DNA of 54,048 nucleotides from Alteromonadaceae bacterium (lineage in GTDB: Bacteria; Pseudomonadota; Gammaproteobacteria; Pseudomonadales; Oleiphilaceae), in contig JABXHG010000244.1 of NCBI GenBank assembly GCA_013393545.1, positions 1-54,048 of the forward strand, written 5' to 3'. Shown here piece by piece: positions 20,378 to 31,294 of the stretch (positions are counted from its first letter, which is position 1; the number at the start of each line of letters is the position of its first letter). The translations under genes were made by a program, and so were the position numbers. The notes under the pieces are model-generated. The model did no database searches. It was given only the letters and a program-made list of their open reading frames with translations, and was not told the DNA's origin.

Positions 20378-23300
20378 ATGGAAAAGCTATTAAAACAACT
20401 GAATGATCAAGGTATATTTTTCTTTGTGGAAGCAGGTAAGTTAAAGTCTCGCGCTGAGTCTGAAGCTATTACGCCAGCATTAGCAAAGTTAATCAGGGAA
20501 CACAAAGAAGAGATTATCGCGTACTTAACTGCGGATAATCAAACAAAGCAAAATTTGACTCAAGCTCCTGAAGGATTTAGTGGATGTACATTTGCGCAAA
20601 AGCAATTGTGGACTTTAGATCAGATAGAGCAGAACCAACTGGCTCAATACCATTTACAAAGTGCTTTCCAATTGAAAGGAGACCTGGCGGTCCATTTGTT
20701 GGAAGAAGCATTTAAGCTGGTTGTTGATAATCATAAAATTCTAACCACCGCATACCACTTTGATGGTGTACTTAAAGCTCAATCTTCTGCCTATGATCGC
20801 TTGCCATTCAGCCATGAGCAGGTGCAAAGCCAATCAGCCTTGGAACATGCCACCCAAGATTTGTTAGAGAAGCCGTTTGATTTATCTCGTGGACCGATGA
20901 TTCGAGCCACTTTATTTGAGTTAGAACCAGAAAAATATGTTTTGGTACTAGTAGCTCATCATATTGCGACAGATGGGCGGTCTATGGACTTGATCGCTCT
21001 AGAGCTATTTGAATATTACGATCAATTAGTGAGTAAAGAAAGAAAGCCAAAAATAAAATCCAGTTTTCAGTACCTTGACTATGCTTATTGGCAAGATACA
21101 TATCGTGATAGACAAATGCCCGTAGACGCCAAGTACTGGCGTAATCACTTGGCTAATATTCCAGCTTGTATCAGTTTACCCACCGATAAAGTTAGGCCAA
21201 CAGAGCAATCCTTTGACGGTAAGGGGCTATCGCTTCCCGTTTCGTCTAATGTGGTTCGTGGTTTAGAGAAGTTACGCAAGTCATCAGGTGTGACACTATT
21301 TCATATACTACAGACAAGCTTTGCAGTTTTACTGCACCGCTTATCCAGTGAGCGAGAAATTATTATCGGGACACCAGTATTAAATAGGCCTTTACCTGAG
21401 TTGGATAATGTAGTTGGCTTTTTTGCAAATACACAAGTGATAAGAAATCGCATCGATAATGATGAAAGTTTCATTAAACTGGCCAAGCGACAGCAAGATG
21501 AATTTATTAAAGGGAATAAGCACAGTGGCTTTCCATTTAGTGCTCTTCTTGATGAGTTAGGTATACAAAGAGACCTTAGTCATAATCCCATTTTTCAAGT
21601 GGAATTCACACTGCAAACGCCAAAGCAAGCTGCAGCTAGACTGGCTTCAGATCTTGTTGTTAGCGGTGTTAATCTCAACTCGACTAAGAGCAAAGTTGAC
21701 TTATCTTTACATGTAATTCAACGAGCCGATGAAGTAGAGTTTTACTGGGAGTTTGCTACTGATCTTTATAGTACTGACACGATGCTCCAAATGCATGACC
21801 GGCTATTGCGGATTTTGACTCAGGTAATCAAGCAGCCAGATAGTTTAATTTCTGCATTAGATGTGCTTTTAGTGCCAGAAAGAGAAAAACTCCTAGGTTG
21901 GAACACTACAGAGAGGGAGTTTAGTCATCAGTCGACTACATGTGGATTGATAATCGAACAGGCACAGCACGCGGGCGATACTATTGCTCTAGATGATGGG
22001 CAGCACCAAATAAGTTATCAAGCGTTAGCTGAAAGAACTGAGGTGATGGCAAAGCAGCTTATTCGGTATGGAGTTCGAAACGAGAGACCAGTCGCATTAA
22101 ACTTTGAGCGCTCCATAGATATGGTTTTGGCTATAATTGCGGTGCAACGAGCGGGGGGCGCATATTTACCCTTAGAGCCAAGTTGGCCAACCCGGCGAAT
22201 TAAGGATGTGCTTTCTGAAGCTCAAGTTGAGTTGGTTATTACTAACGAGATATTCGCTCTGGACGAGCCAGAATGTAGAGTTATTAGGTTCGATGAATTA
22301 TCCCAATCCGAAGCCGAGCTAGAGAAAGATGTGGGGGCTATCACTGTTGATAAAGTACAAGCATCCGATCTTGCCTACGTATTATTTACTTCAGGTTCGA
22401 CTGGGAAGCCAAAAGGTGTCATGGTCGAACATCGAGCTGCAGTTAATCGCATCGAGTGGATGATAGAAGAATACGATATTAACTCGAGTGATGTTGTATT
22501 GCAGAAAACACCTTATACATTTGATGTTTCTGTTTGGGAGTTTTTCTTACCTCTCATCGCCGGAGCTAAGCTTTACATTGCCCCCGCTAACGCCCATCTA
22601 GAGCTACTTCAACTAGGCCAAGTGATTTGCAGTTCGAAGGCAACGGTAGTGCATTTTGTGCCATCGATGTTGCAATTAATGTTGGAGCTTCATGCCTTTT
22701 CGAATGCTCAAGTATTAAAACACGTCATATGTAGTGGCGAGGCATTAACGGCTAAGCAGGTAGATCGCTTTTATGAGCAGGTGGCAGATGTAAAACTACA
22801 CAACCTATACGGTCCTACCGAAGCTGCGATCGATGTTTCCTACACTGAAACACAACCAGGTTCGAAAGTTATTAGTATTGGTAAGCCAATACAAAATATA
22901 CGCCTACATGTTTTAGACCAATATTTTCAAGAGGTCCCTCTTGGCTGTATGGGGGAGCTATTTATTGAAGGTTGTGGTTTGGCAAGAGGGTATATCAATC
23001 GTCTTGAACTTACAGCTGAGCGATTTATTACGTTGAACTTACATGGACATTCCAGACGAATGTATCGTACTGGTGACATCGTAATGTGGAATAGAAAAGG
23101 TGAATTAGAATATTTAGGTCGTAATGACCGGCAGGTTAAAATTAATGGTATACGGTTTGAGCTTTCTGAAATAGAAAGCGCGGTTGCCCAAATAAATGAT
23201 ATTGAACAAGCAGCTGTTTGTTTAGAATCAGATGCAAAGAATCAGCAACGAGTAGTTTGTTATTATAAAACGAAGGTGAGTAAGCTAAGCTTTGATGACT

Positions 23301-26300
23301 TTACTACGCAACTTAAAGTATCTTTACCACATTACGCAATCCCGCGACAGTTTGTCGCTGTCCAATCGTTTCCGTTGTCAGCAAATGGTAAGTTGGATTA
23401 CAAAAAGCTTTCACATCACCTTACCCAAGATAAAACAGATTCAGAATTAGAGCTTGCAAAGACCGAGTTGCAATTAAAGTTATCAACACTTTGGATGAAA
23501 GTTTTGCAGCTCGAGCAGGTTGGTATTGACGATAACTTTTTCCAACTTGGCGGGGATTCTATTCTTGCTATTCATGTGGCAACTGCCGCTAAAGAACTAT
23601 CTCTTCGGCTTGAGGCAAAGGACATCATCGGCTATCCCACTATTCGTAAGCTTGCTTTACATATACAACAAACTTCTTGCAAAAATACTCCTGATGATGA
23701 AGTGAATGCATTCTCTTTGTTGACTGAGAGCGAAAGAGATAACTTAAAACATCTTGGTTACTTGAATTTTCTCGAAGATGCTTATCCGATGACAAAGTTA
23801 CAACAGGGGATGTTGTATCATGCACAGAAAGATAAAGAGCTTGGACTATACCATGACATCGTTGGCACTCGTCTTAGAATTCGCTGGGATGAAATAAGAT
23901 TTAGGCAAGCACTTACAGAGATGGTGAGCTGTCATGAAGCGCTTAGAACTCAATTTTTTGTTCAGATCGAACATGAATTGCAGTTGGTGCATAAAATACC
24001 GGTAATTAATATTGAAATCTTTACCCTAGAAGAATCAGACGAAACGCAAATCAAGGAACACTTAGCAACTTGGAAAGAGCATGAATCGGTTTCTGATTTC
24101 CCGCCTGATAAATCACCATGGAAGGTTGTCGTACATGTTATTTCTGACAATGAAATAGCTTATTATCTATGTGTGCATCATGCTCTTTTAGATGGTTGGA
24201 GTGTGGCTAGTTTTGATACTGAATTGTTTGATCGTTACTGGCACCGACTCAACCAGAAAACGTACGCAGAGCCTAGCCCTCCGCTATTAAATAGGTATTA
24301 TGTTGCGCAAGAGCTTACCTTACAGGATGCACAAGTTTCTCGTGAATATTGGCAGCAACAACTTCGAGGTGTCCAGCTACCGTGGTGGAGTCAAGAACAA
24401 AGTTCAAAAATCGTACGTGTAGCAGTTCCGATTGATGACACATTAAGTGATGGAATTAAGGCAATAGCGAACCAATTAGGGATACAAGAGAAAACAGTGC
24501 TTTTAGGGGCTCATACCTGCTTAATTTCATTGCTCTCAGGGCGTAGGGATACGCTAACAGGGAATGTGTGTAATGGTCGTCCAGAGCGTGCAGGTGCTAC
24601 AGAAACCCTCGGTCTTTTTTTAAATGCTCAGCCATTTAGGTTGGACTTGGCTGAAAAAACGTGGTTTGAAGTTTTGCAAGAAGCTGAATCATTATCGAAC
24701 GCCGGTTTATCCCATCGACATTATCCTATTGCCAATGTGCATGAAGCGACCGGATTAGACTTCTCGGCTTCATTGTTTAACTTCACGCGTTTCCATGTAT
24801 ATAAAAGCATTTCTAAAAGGCTAGATGTTGTAGAATTTGATGGGCAGTTACAAACGAACTATAAGTTAACATCCGAATTTTCTAAAAACCTCAATACAGA
24901 CCAGTTTGAACTGTCCTTGTTTATCGACAGTCGAATTTTCTCGGAGCCTTTCCGGCAGCGGATTGTTAATACTTACCTTGCTATCTTTGCTCAATTAATT
25001 GAACGGCCAGAGCAGTCAATCGACTTTGCCAACATAGTGAAGCAGGCATTTCAAGTTACGGCCCCCCAATTGAATGCCTTTGAAAGTAATGAGACGGTAC
25101 TATCTCGATTTGCAAAAGTGTCTTCTCAATACTCGAATAAAACCGCGGTAGTCGACAATTATGAATCTCTGAGTTATCAACAACTAGATGAGCGTTCAAG
25201 CCAACTGGCTGCGTATATTCAAAGCTTAGGGGTCTGCAGAGGGGATAAAGTAGGCTTATTTTTGCCTGCTGGAGCGTATAGCATTGTTTCAATAATCGCA
25301 GTCCTAAAGGCCGGTGCGGCCTATGTTCCCATTGATGTGAAGAACCCACCTCAAAGAACAGAACTTATCGTTGAAGACGCAAACTTATCCGTTTTACTAA
25401 CCACCTCCGAGGCAATAAAACAAGTCCCTAAAGTTTCATACACGGTAGCTGTAGATAGCATTGAGGCCTCTAGTTGCTCTCTTCTTCTGAGATCCGTGAG
25501 CATTAATCCAGATGAATTAGCATATGTTATTTATACGTCAGGGTCTACAGGCAAACCGAAAGGGGTTTTAGTTAATCATCGGCCACTTAATCATTTATTT
25601 GATAGCTGCAAAGATATGGCAGACTTCGATTCTCAGGATAACTGGGTGCTGTTTCACTCTTATGCTTTTGATTTTTCAGTGTGGGAGATCTGGGGAGCGT
25701 TATTATTTGGCTCAACTCTCTATATTCCGACTGACGAAACGCGGAAAGTCCCAAAGCTCTTCAGGCAGTACATATTAGATAATCAAATTAGTGTCTTGAA
25801 CCACACTCCTAGTGCATTTTATGCGTTGATGGATGAAGATATCCAATCTACTCATTTTTTGCCACTCCGATTAGTTATCCTGTCAGGTGATAAACTCAAC
25901 TCTAACCGCTTATCGGATTGGTTCAATAAGTACGGTCAAGTTTGTGATGTGGTGAATGTTTACGGCATTACCGAAACAACGGTATTTGTTTCAGAATATC
26001 AAGTTGTAGATGTTGATGAAGTGAATCATCAACAAAGTATCATTGGGAGAGCTCTGCCAGGATACCAAATCGTGCTTTTAGATGACGATTTTTGTCCAAC
26101 TCTACCAGGTGTTCCCGGTGAAATACTTGTTGGAGGCGGTGGCGTCACGAGTGGTTATTTGAATCGCCCAAGATTAACCGCGGAGCGGTTTATTAATTTG
26201 GAGGATTGGTCTGATGAACGTTTCTACAGAACTGGTGACATGGCATTTTACAATGACTGTGGTGAATTAGTTTATATAGGCCGCAAAGATAAACAAGTGA

Positions 26301-29300
26301 AAATTCGAGGATACCGTATTGAGCTGGGAGAAATTCAGACTGCACTCTCTAAAATCGAAGGGGTTCAAGATGCCGTAGTGATGAGTGTGAGAGGTAGTGG
26401 CACAGAGCAGCAATTAATTGCATACATCAGTTGGAGTGATATCCCTCTCCCTGTATCTGAACTGAGAAGTAATCTTCAGTTACGACTTCCAAACTATATG
26501 ATACCAGCTCACTTTCAATATTTAGAGGAGATTCCTTTAACAATAAATGGCAAAGTTGATGAGAAGTTGCTCGCTGGACTAACGTTGAGGGAGGAACGCA
26601 AAATTGCACCTCAAAATGCTTTAGAAAGTCAGATTGCTATAATCTGGAAGAAGGTGTTGGGAATTAGCAGTATTTGTGTCGAAACAGACTTTTTTTCGTT
26701 GGGAGGGAACTCATTATCTGCAGTTAGATTGGTAACCGAGCTACAAAATCGGTTGGGTAAAGCTTTGTCGATAAAAGAGCTTTTAGAGCACGGAACTATT
26801 CGAAGTTTCGCTAATTATATAGAACAGCATGCTAAAGATGCTCAGTGTATTGCTGCTATTGAGCCGGATTTGACGAAGCGAAATTTGCCGTTTCCCTTAA
26901 CTGATGTGCAACAGGCTTACTGGTTAGGCCGTCAAGGGGGATTTGAATTGGGTAATATTGGTACACATAGTTATACCGAAATCCCCATTCATCGTGACTA
27001 TATTGATCAGATTGAAAAGGTATGGAATGAATTAATCATACGTCATGATATGTTGCGTATGGAACTTACCGAGGAAGGACAGCAACAGATTTTGCCTTCT
27101 GTACCTTATTACTACATAACACGGCATGATGGAGGGCATCGTGAGGCTTTGCGTGATAGCATGTCGCATAACTATTTTTCCGGTACGCAATGGCCTCTAT
27201 TTGACTTAAGGCTTACCGGGTTAAAATCTGGAGACGGTTTACTTCATTTTAGTATTGATGCACTGTTGGTGGATGCATCGAGCTCTATGATTTTGATAAC
27301 TGAGTTTGCCCAGCTACTACTTGGAAAAGTGTTACCTCCATTAACACTAAGTTTTAGAGATTATGTCATTCAGCTCCAGGGGCAGCGTAGTTCTGAAGAA
27401 TATGCTCAAGCCAAAAAGTATTGGTGTGAGCGCCATGAACAATTTCCTAAGGGTCCAGAGTTGCCGACCCAGGTTGCTCCTCAGTCGATTAAAGATCCCA
27501 AGTTTGAACGGCGCGAAGCACGGATAAGCAAGCAAGGTTGGAATAAGATTAAAGAGTTGGGCGCGAACAGAGGCTTAACACCAACCGGAATTGTCATGAC
27601 AGCGTTAACAGACGTGTTGGCGATGTGGAGTGCTAACTCCCATTTTGCGCTAAATATGACGTTATTTAACCGTCAACCATTTCATCCGGAAGTGAACCAA
27701 CTGGTCGGAGATTTTACTTCCTTGACGTTGTTGGAAGTAAATAACACGCAGGTATTGAAGAATTTTGTGTTGAGGGCTGAGAAACTACAATCTCAACTTT
27801 GGTCCGATTTAAGTCATCGCAGCTACTCGGGTGTTGAATTTCAACGTTCGTTAGCTGCTTATCGCAACGAAGAGTGTCGTTATCCCGTGGTCTTGACTAG
27901 CACGCTAGGACTAGAACAAAGCGAAGACTTGGGCGATTTAAAACAAGCATCCTATGATGACCAATTCGGTGTGACACAAACGTCTCAAGTATGGCTGGAT
28001 TGTAAAACTTATGAACGTCAAGGAGCTTTAGTCATCGAATGGGACTCGGTAAAGGAGTTATTTGATGCTGAATTGCTCGATCAAATGTTTGATGTTTTTA
28101 CTACTGTCTTAAACAAGTTAACGAATGAGGAGTATTGGTTCTCGGCGGTATTAGCGGAGTTACCGGATCAGCAGAAAGCGCTGATTAACTCAGTTAACTC
28201 TACCTTTGTTGAGAGAGACTTCCCACTATTACATCAAGGGTTTGTAGAGAGCTTAAACGACCATGCGGATAAACTTGCGGTAATTAGTGACGAGCGTTCG
28301 TTGAGTTATGCTGAGCTTGACCGATTAAGCCTTCATTTAGCATATAAATTACAATCACTCAATGTCCGGCCTGACACTTTAGTGGCGATAGTAATGGATA
28401 AGTCGTGGCAACAAGTGGTTGCAGCATTAGCTATCTCTAGGGCAGGTGCCGCTTATCTGCCAATTGATGCGTCCATGCCTGAGGCCCGAATCGCAAATTT
28501 GTTAGAGCAAGGACAAGTTGAGGTTGCGATTTATAGTGATTTATCGATCACAGCAGTTAATAAAAAACTAGTATGGCTATCAGTAGAAAACTATAAAAAG
28601 CAAGCGGAATTACCGCTATTAGAACCTCTGGATACAATAGCAACTAATTTGGCCTACGTTATTTTTACATCAGGTTCGACGGGAAATCCGAAAGGGGTGG
28701 CTATTGACCATAGAGGTGCAGTTAACACCATAATGGATGTCAATGAGCGATTTGATGTCACAGAGTCGGATGTAATTATTGGTCTATCCAACCTCAACTT
28801 TGACTTGTCAGTTTACGATATATTTGGCTCGCTAAGTGCAGGGGCGACACTGGTATTACCTAGGCCAGATGAAACCCGAGCTCCAGATGCATGGGTACGC
28901 TATATCGAAAGTTACGGTGTAACTATATGGAATAGCGTGCCTGCGATTATGCAAATGTTGGTCGATTATCTGACACCAGAATACCAAAACCAGTATTTGC
29001 GATTGTTGATGATGAGTGGAGACTGGATACCAACAAGGTTACCTGCGAAAGTTGCAGAACACTTTCCGGACTGCCACCAGGTTAGTCTGGGAGGCGCAAC
29101 CGAGGCGTCTATTTGGTCTATCTATTATCCAATTTTGGATATTGATATCCGATCAAATAGCATCCCTTACGGTAAAGCATTGAGTAATCAACAGTTCTAT
29201 GTACTTAACTCGCAGTTAGCCCCGGTTCCAGTAAACGTGGAGGGTGACCTTTATATTGCGGGTATTGGATTGGCGAGAGAATATTGGCGAGATGAGGAGA

Positions 29301-31294
29301 AGACAAGACAGAGCTTTGTTTATCACCCACAGACTGGACAACGGCTATATCACACTGGTGACAGGGGGCGCTTACTTTGCGACGGTAATATCGAGTTTAT
29401 GGGGCGTCGCGATCAACAGGTTAAAGTACAAGGCCATCGGATTGAGCTTGAAGAGATAGAGCACCACTTGGAGCGGCACAGCGAGGTAAGAAAAGCTGTG
29501 GTGGCAGTGCAAAAAAATGAAAGTAAAAATCAACTAGTTGCATATCTTGTTACTGATAAAAAAATTCAGCACACTGGCACAGATGATTTTAAATATCAAA
29601 ATCATGCCATTCGTAATGAGGGAGTTCCATTCACATTACCTAAGCGAGAAGCCTCAAAAAGATACCTTTTAAAGCCACTTGATGACAAGTCGACAACTAA
29701 GAGCTCCAACGACTTTCTTACATATCGAGATATATGTAACTTCCTCGCCTTGTATCAGCGTCACCAGTGCGATGGTGAGATATTACCAAAAGCTTTGTAC
29801 CCTTCAGCTGGTAGTTTATATCCAGTGCAAATTTATTTAAAAATTAGTCAAAACTCTGATGATAATCCTGCTATGTCTCCACTCTCTTCAGGCTATTATT
29901 ATTACAATCCCTTATCCCACACGTTAATGAAATTAGCAGAATGCAGGAGCAATCGGAAAGCAGAAATCGAGGTTGCATTCATTGCAGATTATAAGGCTGT
30001 CGAGCCAGTATATAATCAAAAAAGTAGAGAGTTTTGTCAGCTTGAAGCTGGTTATATGGTGGGATTGTTTAGTTGTGTTGACAGGCTTGGATTAGAGCCG
30101 ACCCCGAGTCGTTTGTCGGCAAAGGAGTGGAAGAAATCACTTGGTTGTGGGGAAAATTACGAATTACTTGAGTCATTCAGCCTGAGGAAGCAGACAGTTG
30201 AAAAGGCTCTAGGTAAGATATTTCATATTACTCATACTATTAGACCAAATGTATCCTTAGTGACGTTGGATGCTAAACGACCGATAGTCGATATTAAGTC
30301 TCGTAAAAGCTATAGGAAGTTTGAGAGAAAGGGATTATCGCAAGATTCGATGTTGTCCATACTAGATATGTGTCAGGTGATGCTCTCTTCACAAGGCGAT
30401 ACTCCATTGAGTCTTATTATACGGCTACACGAAGGCATAGATGATAGCTACTCCGCTGGCTTTTATCATTATGAATCACAACGTCATTGCTTAAGTCGGA
30501 TAATTAAACAATCACCTTTGGTTGAAGAGTTGATGCAAAGTGGGGATCTCAAAGTAATGAAGTCAGCCGCTTTTAGTTTGTTCTTCCTAGCTAGTGAGAA
30601 AGGGAATCTCCCTGTTTCAGTTTGCGGTCAAGTCAGTCAGGCATTACAAAGTTACTTACCAAGCGTAGGAATAGGGCTGTGCCCTGTCGGTGTGATCAAA
30701 GAAGAGCAGTTTAAAGCATGTTGCGACTTTAATGGTGGTTCTTTCCATGTTATTCACACCTTAGTGGGAGGGTACATAGCCTCCGTAGAGGGCAATGACT
30801 CGGTATTTTCCGCTGCGCCTATAGTACCTGACTGGTTTGAATTTTCCGTGATGTTGGAAAATTCCTTACCTAATTACATGGTGCCAAAGGCCTTTGCATT
30901 TCTTGATTCTCTGCCGCTCACAGTTAACGGCAAACTGGACCGTTCACGCTTGCCGGAAATCGATCTTTCGCAACTCAATGGGCGATATGTTTCTCCAGAG
31001 GGGGAAATGGAAAAGCGCATACAAACTTACTGCCAAAACTTACTTGATTCAACTCAATTAAGTGTTACTCAAAATTTACTCCATGCGGGAGGGGACTCAT
31101 TACTAATCGTAAGGTTGGTCAATCATATCAGGGAACATGAAGGCGTAAGTCTTAGTATTGCAGATATATATAGTGCTGTTGATATTCGTAGTATCGCAGA
31201 GCGAGTTGAAACTGCTAATGCGAGTAGAAAACAGTTTGAGAAATTGTCTGAAGGAACAGAAACAATAAGTGATATGGAGCACTTGTCACTATGA
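20378..31294 (+). CDS. NRPS trimodule: docking-C-A(Ser)-PCP-C-A(Thr-like)-PCP-Cy-A(Cys)-Ox-Ox-PCP
   Basis: This is the largest protein, 3,638 residues. A TubC-type docking domain is followed by a C domain (HHIATDG at His194) and an A domain reading DVWHISLID, the Ser code; PCP1 has Ser1061. The second C domain (about 1130-1560, YPMTKLQQGMLYH, HHALLDGW at 1267-1272, FNFTRFHVYK) resembles condensation domains that dehydrate an upstream Ser to dehydroalanine. Its A domain reads DFWNISVVF, near the Thr code; PCP2 has Ser2112. The last module is Cy (DALLVDASS, Asp2294/Asp2299) with an A domain reading DLYNMSLIW (Cys). Inserted before A10 are about 400 residues holding two SagB/nitroreductase-like units: one near 3087-3290 (YPSAGSLYPVQIY, QLEAGYMVG) and one near 3300-3465 (RKSYRKF, GIGLCPVG). 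PCP3 has Ser3574. The tail (SDMEHLSL) is acidic and hydrophobic-ended, and the gene overlaps the next by 4 bases. Confidence 0.92.
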   Translation: MEKLLKQLNDQGIFFFVEAGKLKSRAESEAITPALAKLIREHKEEIIAYLTADNQTKQNLTQAPEGFSGCTFAQKQLWTLDQIEQNQLAQYHLQSAFQLKGDLAVHLLEEAFKLVVDNHKILTTAYHFDGVLKAQSSAYDRLPFSHEQVQSQSALEHATQDLLEKPFDLSRGPMIRATLFELEPEKYVLVLVAHHIATDGRSMDLIALELFEYYDQLVSKERKPKIKSSFQYLDYAYWQDTYRDRQMPVDAKYWRNHLANIPACISLPTDKVRPTEQSFDGKGLSLPVSSNVVRGLEKLRKSSGVTLFHILQTSFAVLLHRLSSEREIIIGTPVLNRPLPELDNVVGFFANTQVIRNRIDNDESFIKLAKRQQDEFIKGNKHSGFPFSALLDELGIQRDLSHNPIFQVEFTLQTPKQAAARLASDLVVSGVNLNSTKSKVDLSLHVIQRADEVEFYWEFATDLYSTDTMLQMHDRLLRILTQVIKQPDSLISALDVLLVPEREKLLGWNTTEREFSHQSTTCGLIIEQAQHAGDTIALDDGQHQISYQALAERTEVMAKQLIRYGVRNERPVALNFERSIDMVLAIIAVQRAGGAYLPLEPSWPTRRIKDVLSEAQVELVITNEIFALDEPECRVIRFDELSQSEAELEKDVGAITVDKVQASDLAYVLFTSGSTGKPKGVMVEHRAAVNRIEWMIEEYDINSSDVVLQKTPYTFDVSVWEFFLPLIAGAKLYIAPANAHLELLQLGQVICSSKATVVHFVPSMLQLMLELHAFSNAQVLKHVICSGEALTAKQVDRFYEQVADVKLHNLYGPTEAAIDVSYTETQPGSKVISIGKPIQNIRLHVLDQYFQEVPLGCMGELFIEGCGLARGYINRLELTAERFITLNLHGHSRRMYRTGDIVMWNRKGELEYLGRNDRQVKINGIRFELSEIESAVAQINDIEQAAVCLESDAKNQQRVVCYYKTKVSKLSFDDFTTQLKVSLPHYAIPRQFVAVQSFPLSANGKLDYKKLSHHLTQDKTDSELELAKTELQLKLSTLWMKVLQLEQVGIDDNFFQLGGDSILAIHVATAAKELSLRLEAKDIIGYPTIRKLALHIQQTSCKNTPDDEVNAFSLLTESERDNLKHLGYLNFLEDAYPMTKLQQGMLYHAQKDKELGLYHDIVGTRLRIRWDEIRFRQALTEMVSCHEALRTQFFVQIEHELQLVHKIPVINIEIFTLEESDETQIKEHLATWKEHESVSDFPPDKSPWKVVVHVISDNEIAYYLCVHHALLDGWSVASFDTELFDRYWHRLNQKTYAEPSPPLLNRYYVAQELTLQDAQVSREYWQQQLRGVQLPWWSQEQSSKIVRVAVPIDDTLSDGIKAIANQLGIQEKTVLLGAHTCLISLLSGRRDTLTGNVCNGRPERAGATETLGLFLNAQPFRLDLAEKTWFEVLQEAESLSNAGLSHRHYPIANVHEATGLDFSASLFNFTRFHVYKSISKRLDVVEFDGQLQTNYKLTSEFSKNLNTDQFELSLFIDSRIFSEPFRQRIVNTYLAIFAQLIERPEQSIDFANIVKQAFQVTAPQLNAFESNETVLSRFAKVSSQYSNKTAVVDNYESLSYQQLDERSSQLAAYIQSLGVCRGDKVGLFLPAGAYSIVSIIAVLKAGAAYVPIDVKNPPQRTELIVEDANLSVLLTTSEAIKQVPKVSYTVAVDSIEASSCSLLLRSVSINPDELAYVIYTSGSTGKPKGVLVNHRPLNHLFDSCKDMADFDSQDNWVLFHSYAFDFSVWEIWGALLFGSTLYIPTDETRKVPKLFRQYILDNQISVLNHTPSAFYALMDEDIQSTHFLPLRLVILSGDKLNSNRLSDWFNKYGQVCDVVNVYGITETTVFVSEYQVVDVDEVNHQQSIIGRALPGYQIVLLDDDFCPTLPGVPGEILVGGGGVTSGYLNRPRLTAERFINLEDWSDERFYRTGDMAFYNDCGELVYIGRKDKQVKIRGYRIELGEIQTALSKIEGVQDAVVMSVRGSGTEQQLIAYISWSDIPLPVSELRSNLQLRLPNYMIPAHFQYLEEIPLTINGKVDEKLLAGLTLREERKIAPQNALESQIAIIWKKVLGISSICVETDFFSLGGNSLSAVRLVTELQNRLGKALSIKELLEHGTIRSFANYIEQHAKDAQCIAAIEPDLTKRNLPFPLTDVQQAYWLGRQGGFELGNIGTHSYTEIPIHRDYIDQIEKVWNELIIRHDMLRMELTEEGQQQILPSVPYYYITRHDGGHREALRDSMSHNYFSGTQWPLFDLRLTGLKSGDGLLHFSIDALLVDASSSMILITEFAQLLLGKVLPPLTLSFRDYVIQLQGQRSSEEYAQAKKYWCERHEQFPKGPELPTQVAPQSIKDPKFERREARISKQGWNKIKELGANRGLTPTGIVMTALTDVLAMWSANSHFALNMTLFNRQPFHPEVNQLVGDFTSLTLLEVNNTQVLKNFVLRAEKLQSQLWSDLSHRSYSGVEFQRSLAAYRNEECRYPVVLTSTLGLEQSEDLGDLKQASYDDQFGVTQTSQVWLDCKTYERQGALVIEWDSVKELFDAELLDQMFDVFTTVLNKLTNEEYWFSAVLAELPDQQKALINSVNSTFVERDFPLLHQGFVESLNDHADKLAVISDERSLSYAELDRLSLHLAYKLQSLNVRPDTLVAIVMDKSWQQVVAALAISRAGAAYLPIDASMPEARIANLLEQGQVEVAIYSDLSITAVNKKLVWLSVENYKKQAELPLLEPLDTIATNLAYVIFTSGSTGNPKGVAIDHRGAVNTIMDVNERFDVTESDVIIGLSNLNFDLSVYDIFGSLSAGATLVLPRPDETRAPDAWVRYIESYGVTIWNSVPAIMQMLVDYLTPEYQNQYLRLLMMSGDWIPTRLPAKVAEHFPDCHQVSLGGATEASIWSIYYPILDIDIRSNSIPYGKALSNQQFYVLNSQLAPVPVNVEGDLYIAGIGLAREYWRDEEKTRQSFVYHPQTGQRLYHTGDRGRLLCDGNIEFMGRRDQQVKVQGHRIELEEIEHHLERHSEVRKAVVAVQKNESKNQLVAYLVTDKKIQHTGTDDFKYQNHAIRNEGVPFTLPKREASKRYLLKPLDDKSTTKSSNDFLTYRDICNFLALYQRHQCDGEILPKALYPSAGSLYPVQIYLKISQNSDDNPAMSPLSSGYYYYNPLSHTLMKLAECRSNRKAEIEVAFIADYKAVEPVYNQKSREFCQLEAGYMVGLFSCVDRLGLEPTPSRLSAKEWKKSLGCGENYELLESFSLRKQTVEKALGKIFHITHTIRPNVSLVTLDAKRPIVDIKSRKSYRKFERKGLSQDSMLSILDMCQVMLSSQGDTPLSLIIRLHEGIDDSYSAGFYHYESQRHCLSRIIKQSPLVEELMQSGDLKVMKSAAFSLFFLASEKGNLPVSVCGQVSQALQSYLPSVGIGLCPVGVIKEEQFKACCDFNGGSFHVIHTLVGGYIASVEGNDSVFSAAPIVPDWFEFSVMLENSLPNYMVPKAFAFLDSLPLTVNGKLDRSRLPEIDLSQLNGRYVSPEGEMEKRIQTYCQNLLDSTQLSVTQNLLHAGGDSLLIVRLVNHIREHEGVSLSIADIYSAVDIRSIAERVETANASRKQFEKLSEGTETISDMEHLSL

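Noticed and set aside
23750..25080. Epimerisation domain after the Ser module
   Set aside because: The domain has HHxxxDGW and is followed directly by an A domain, so it acts as a condensation domain. No E domain was seen in any module.
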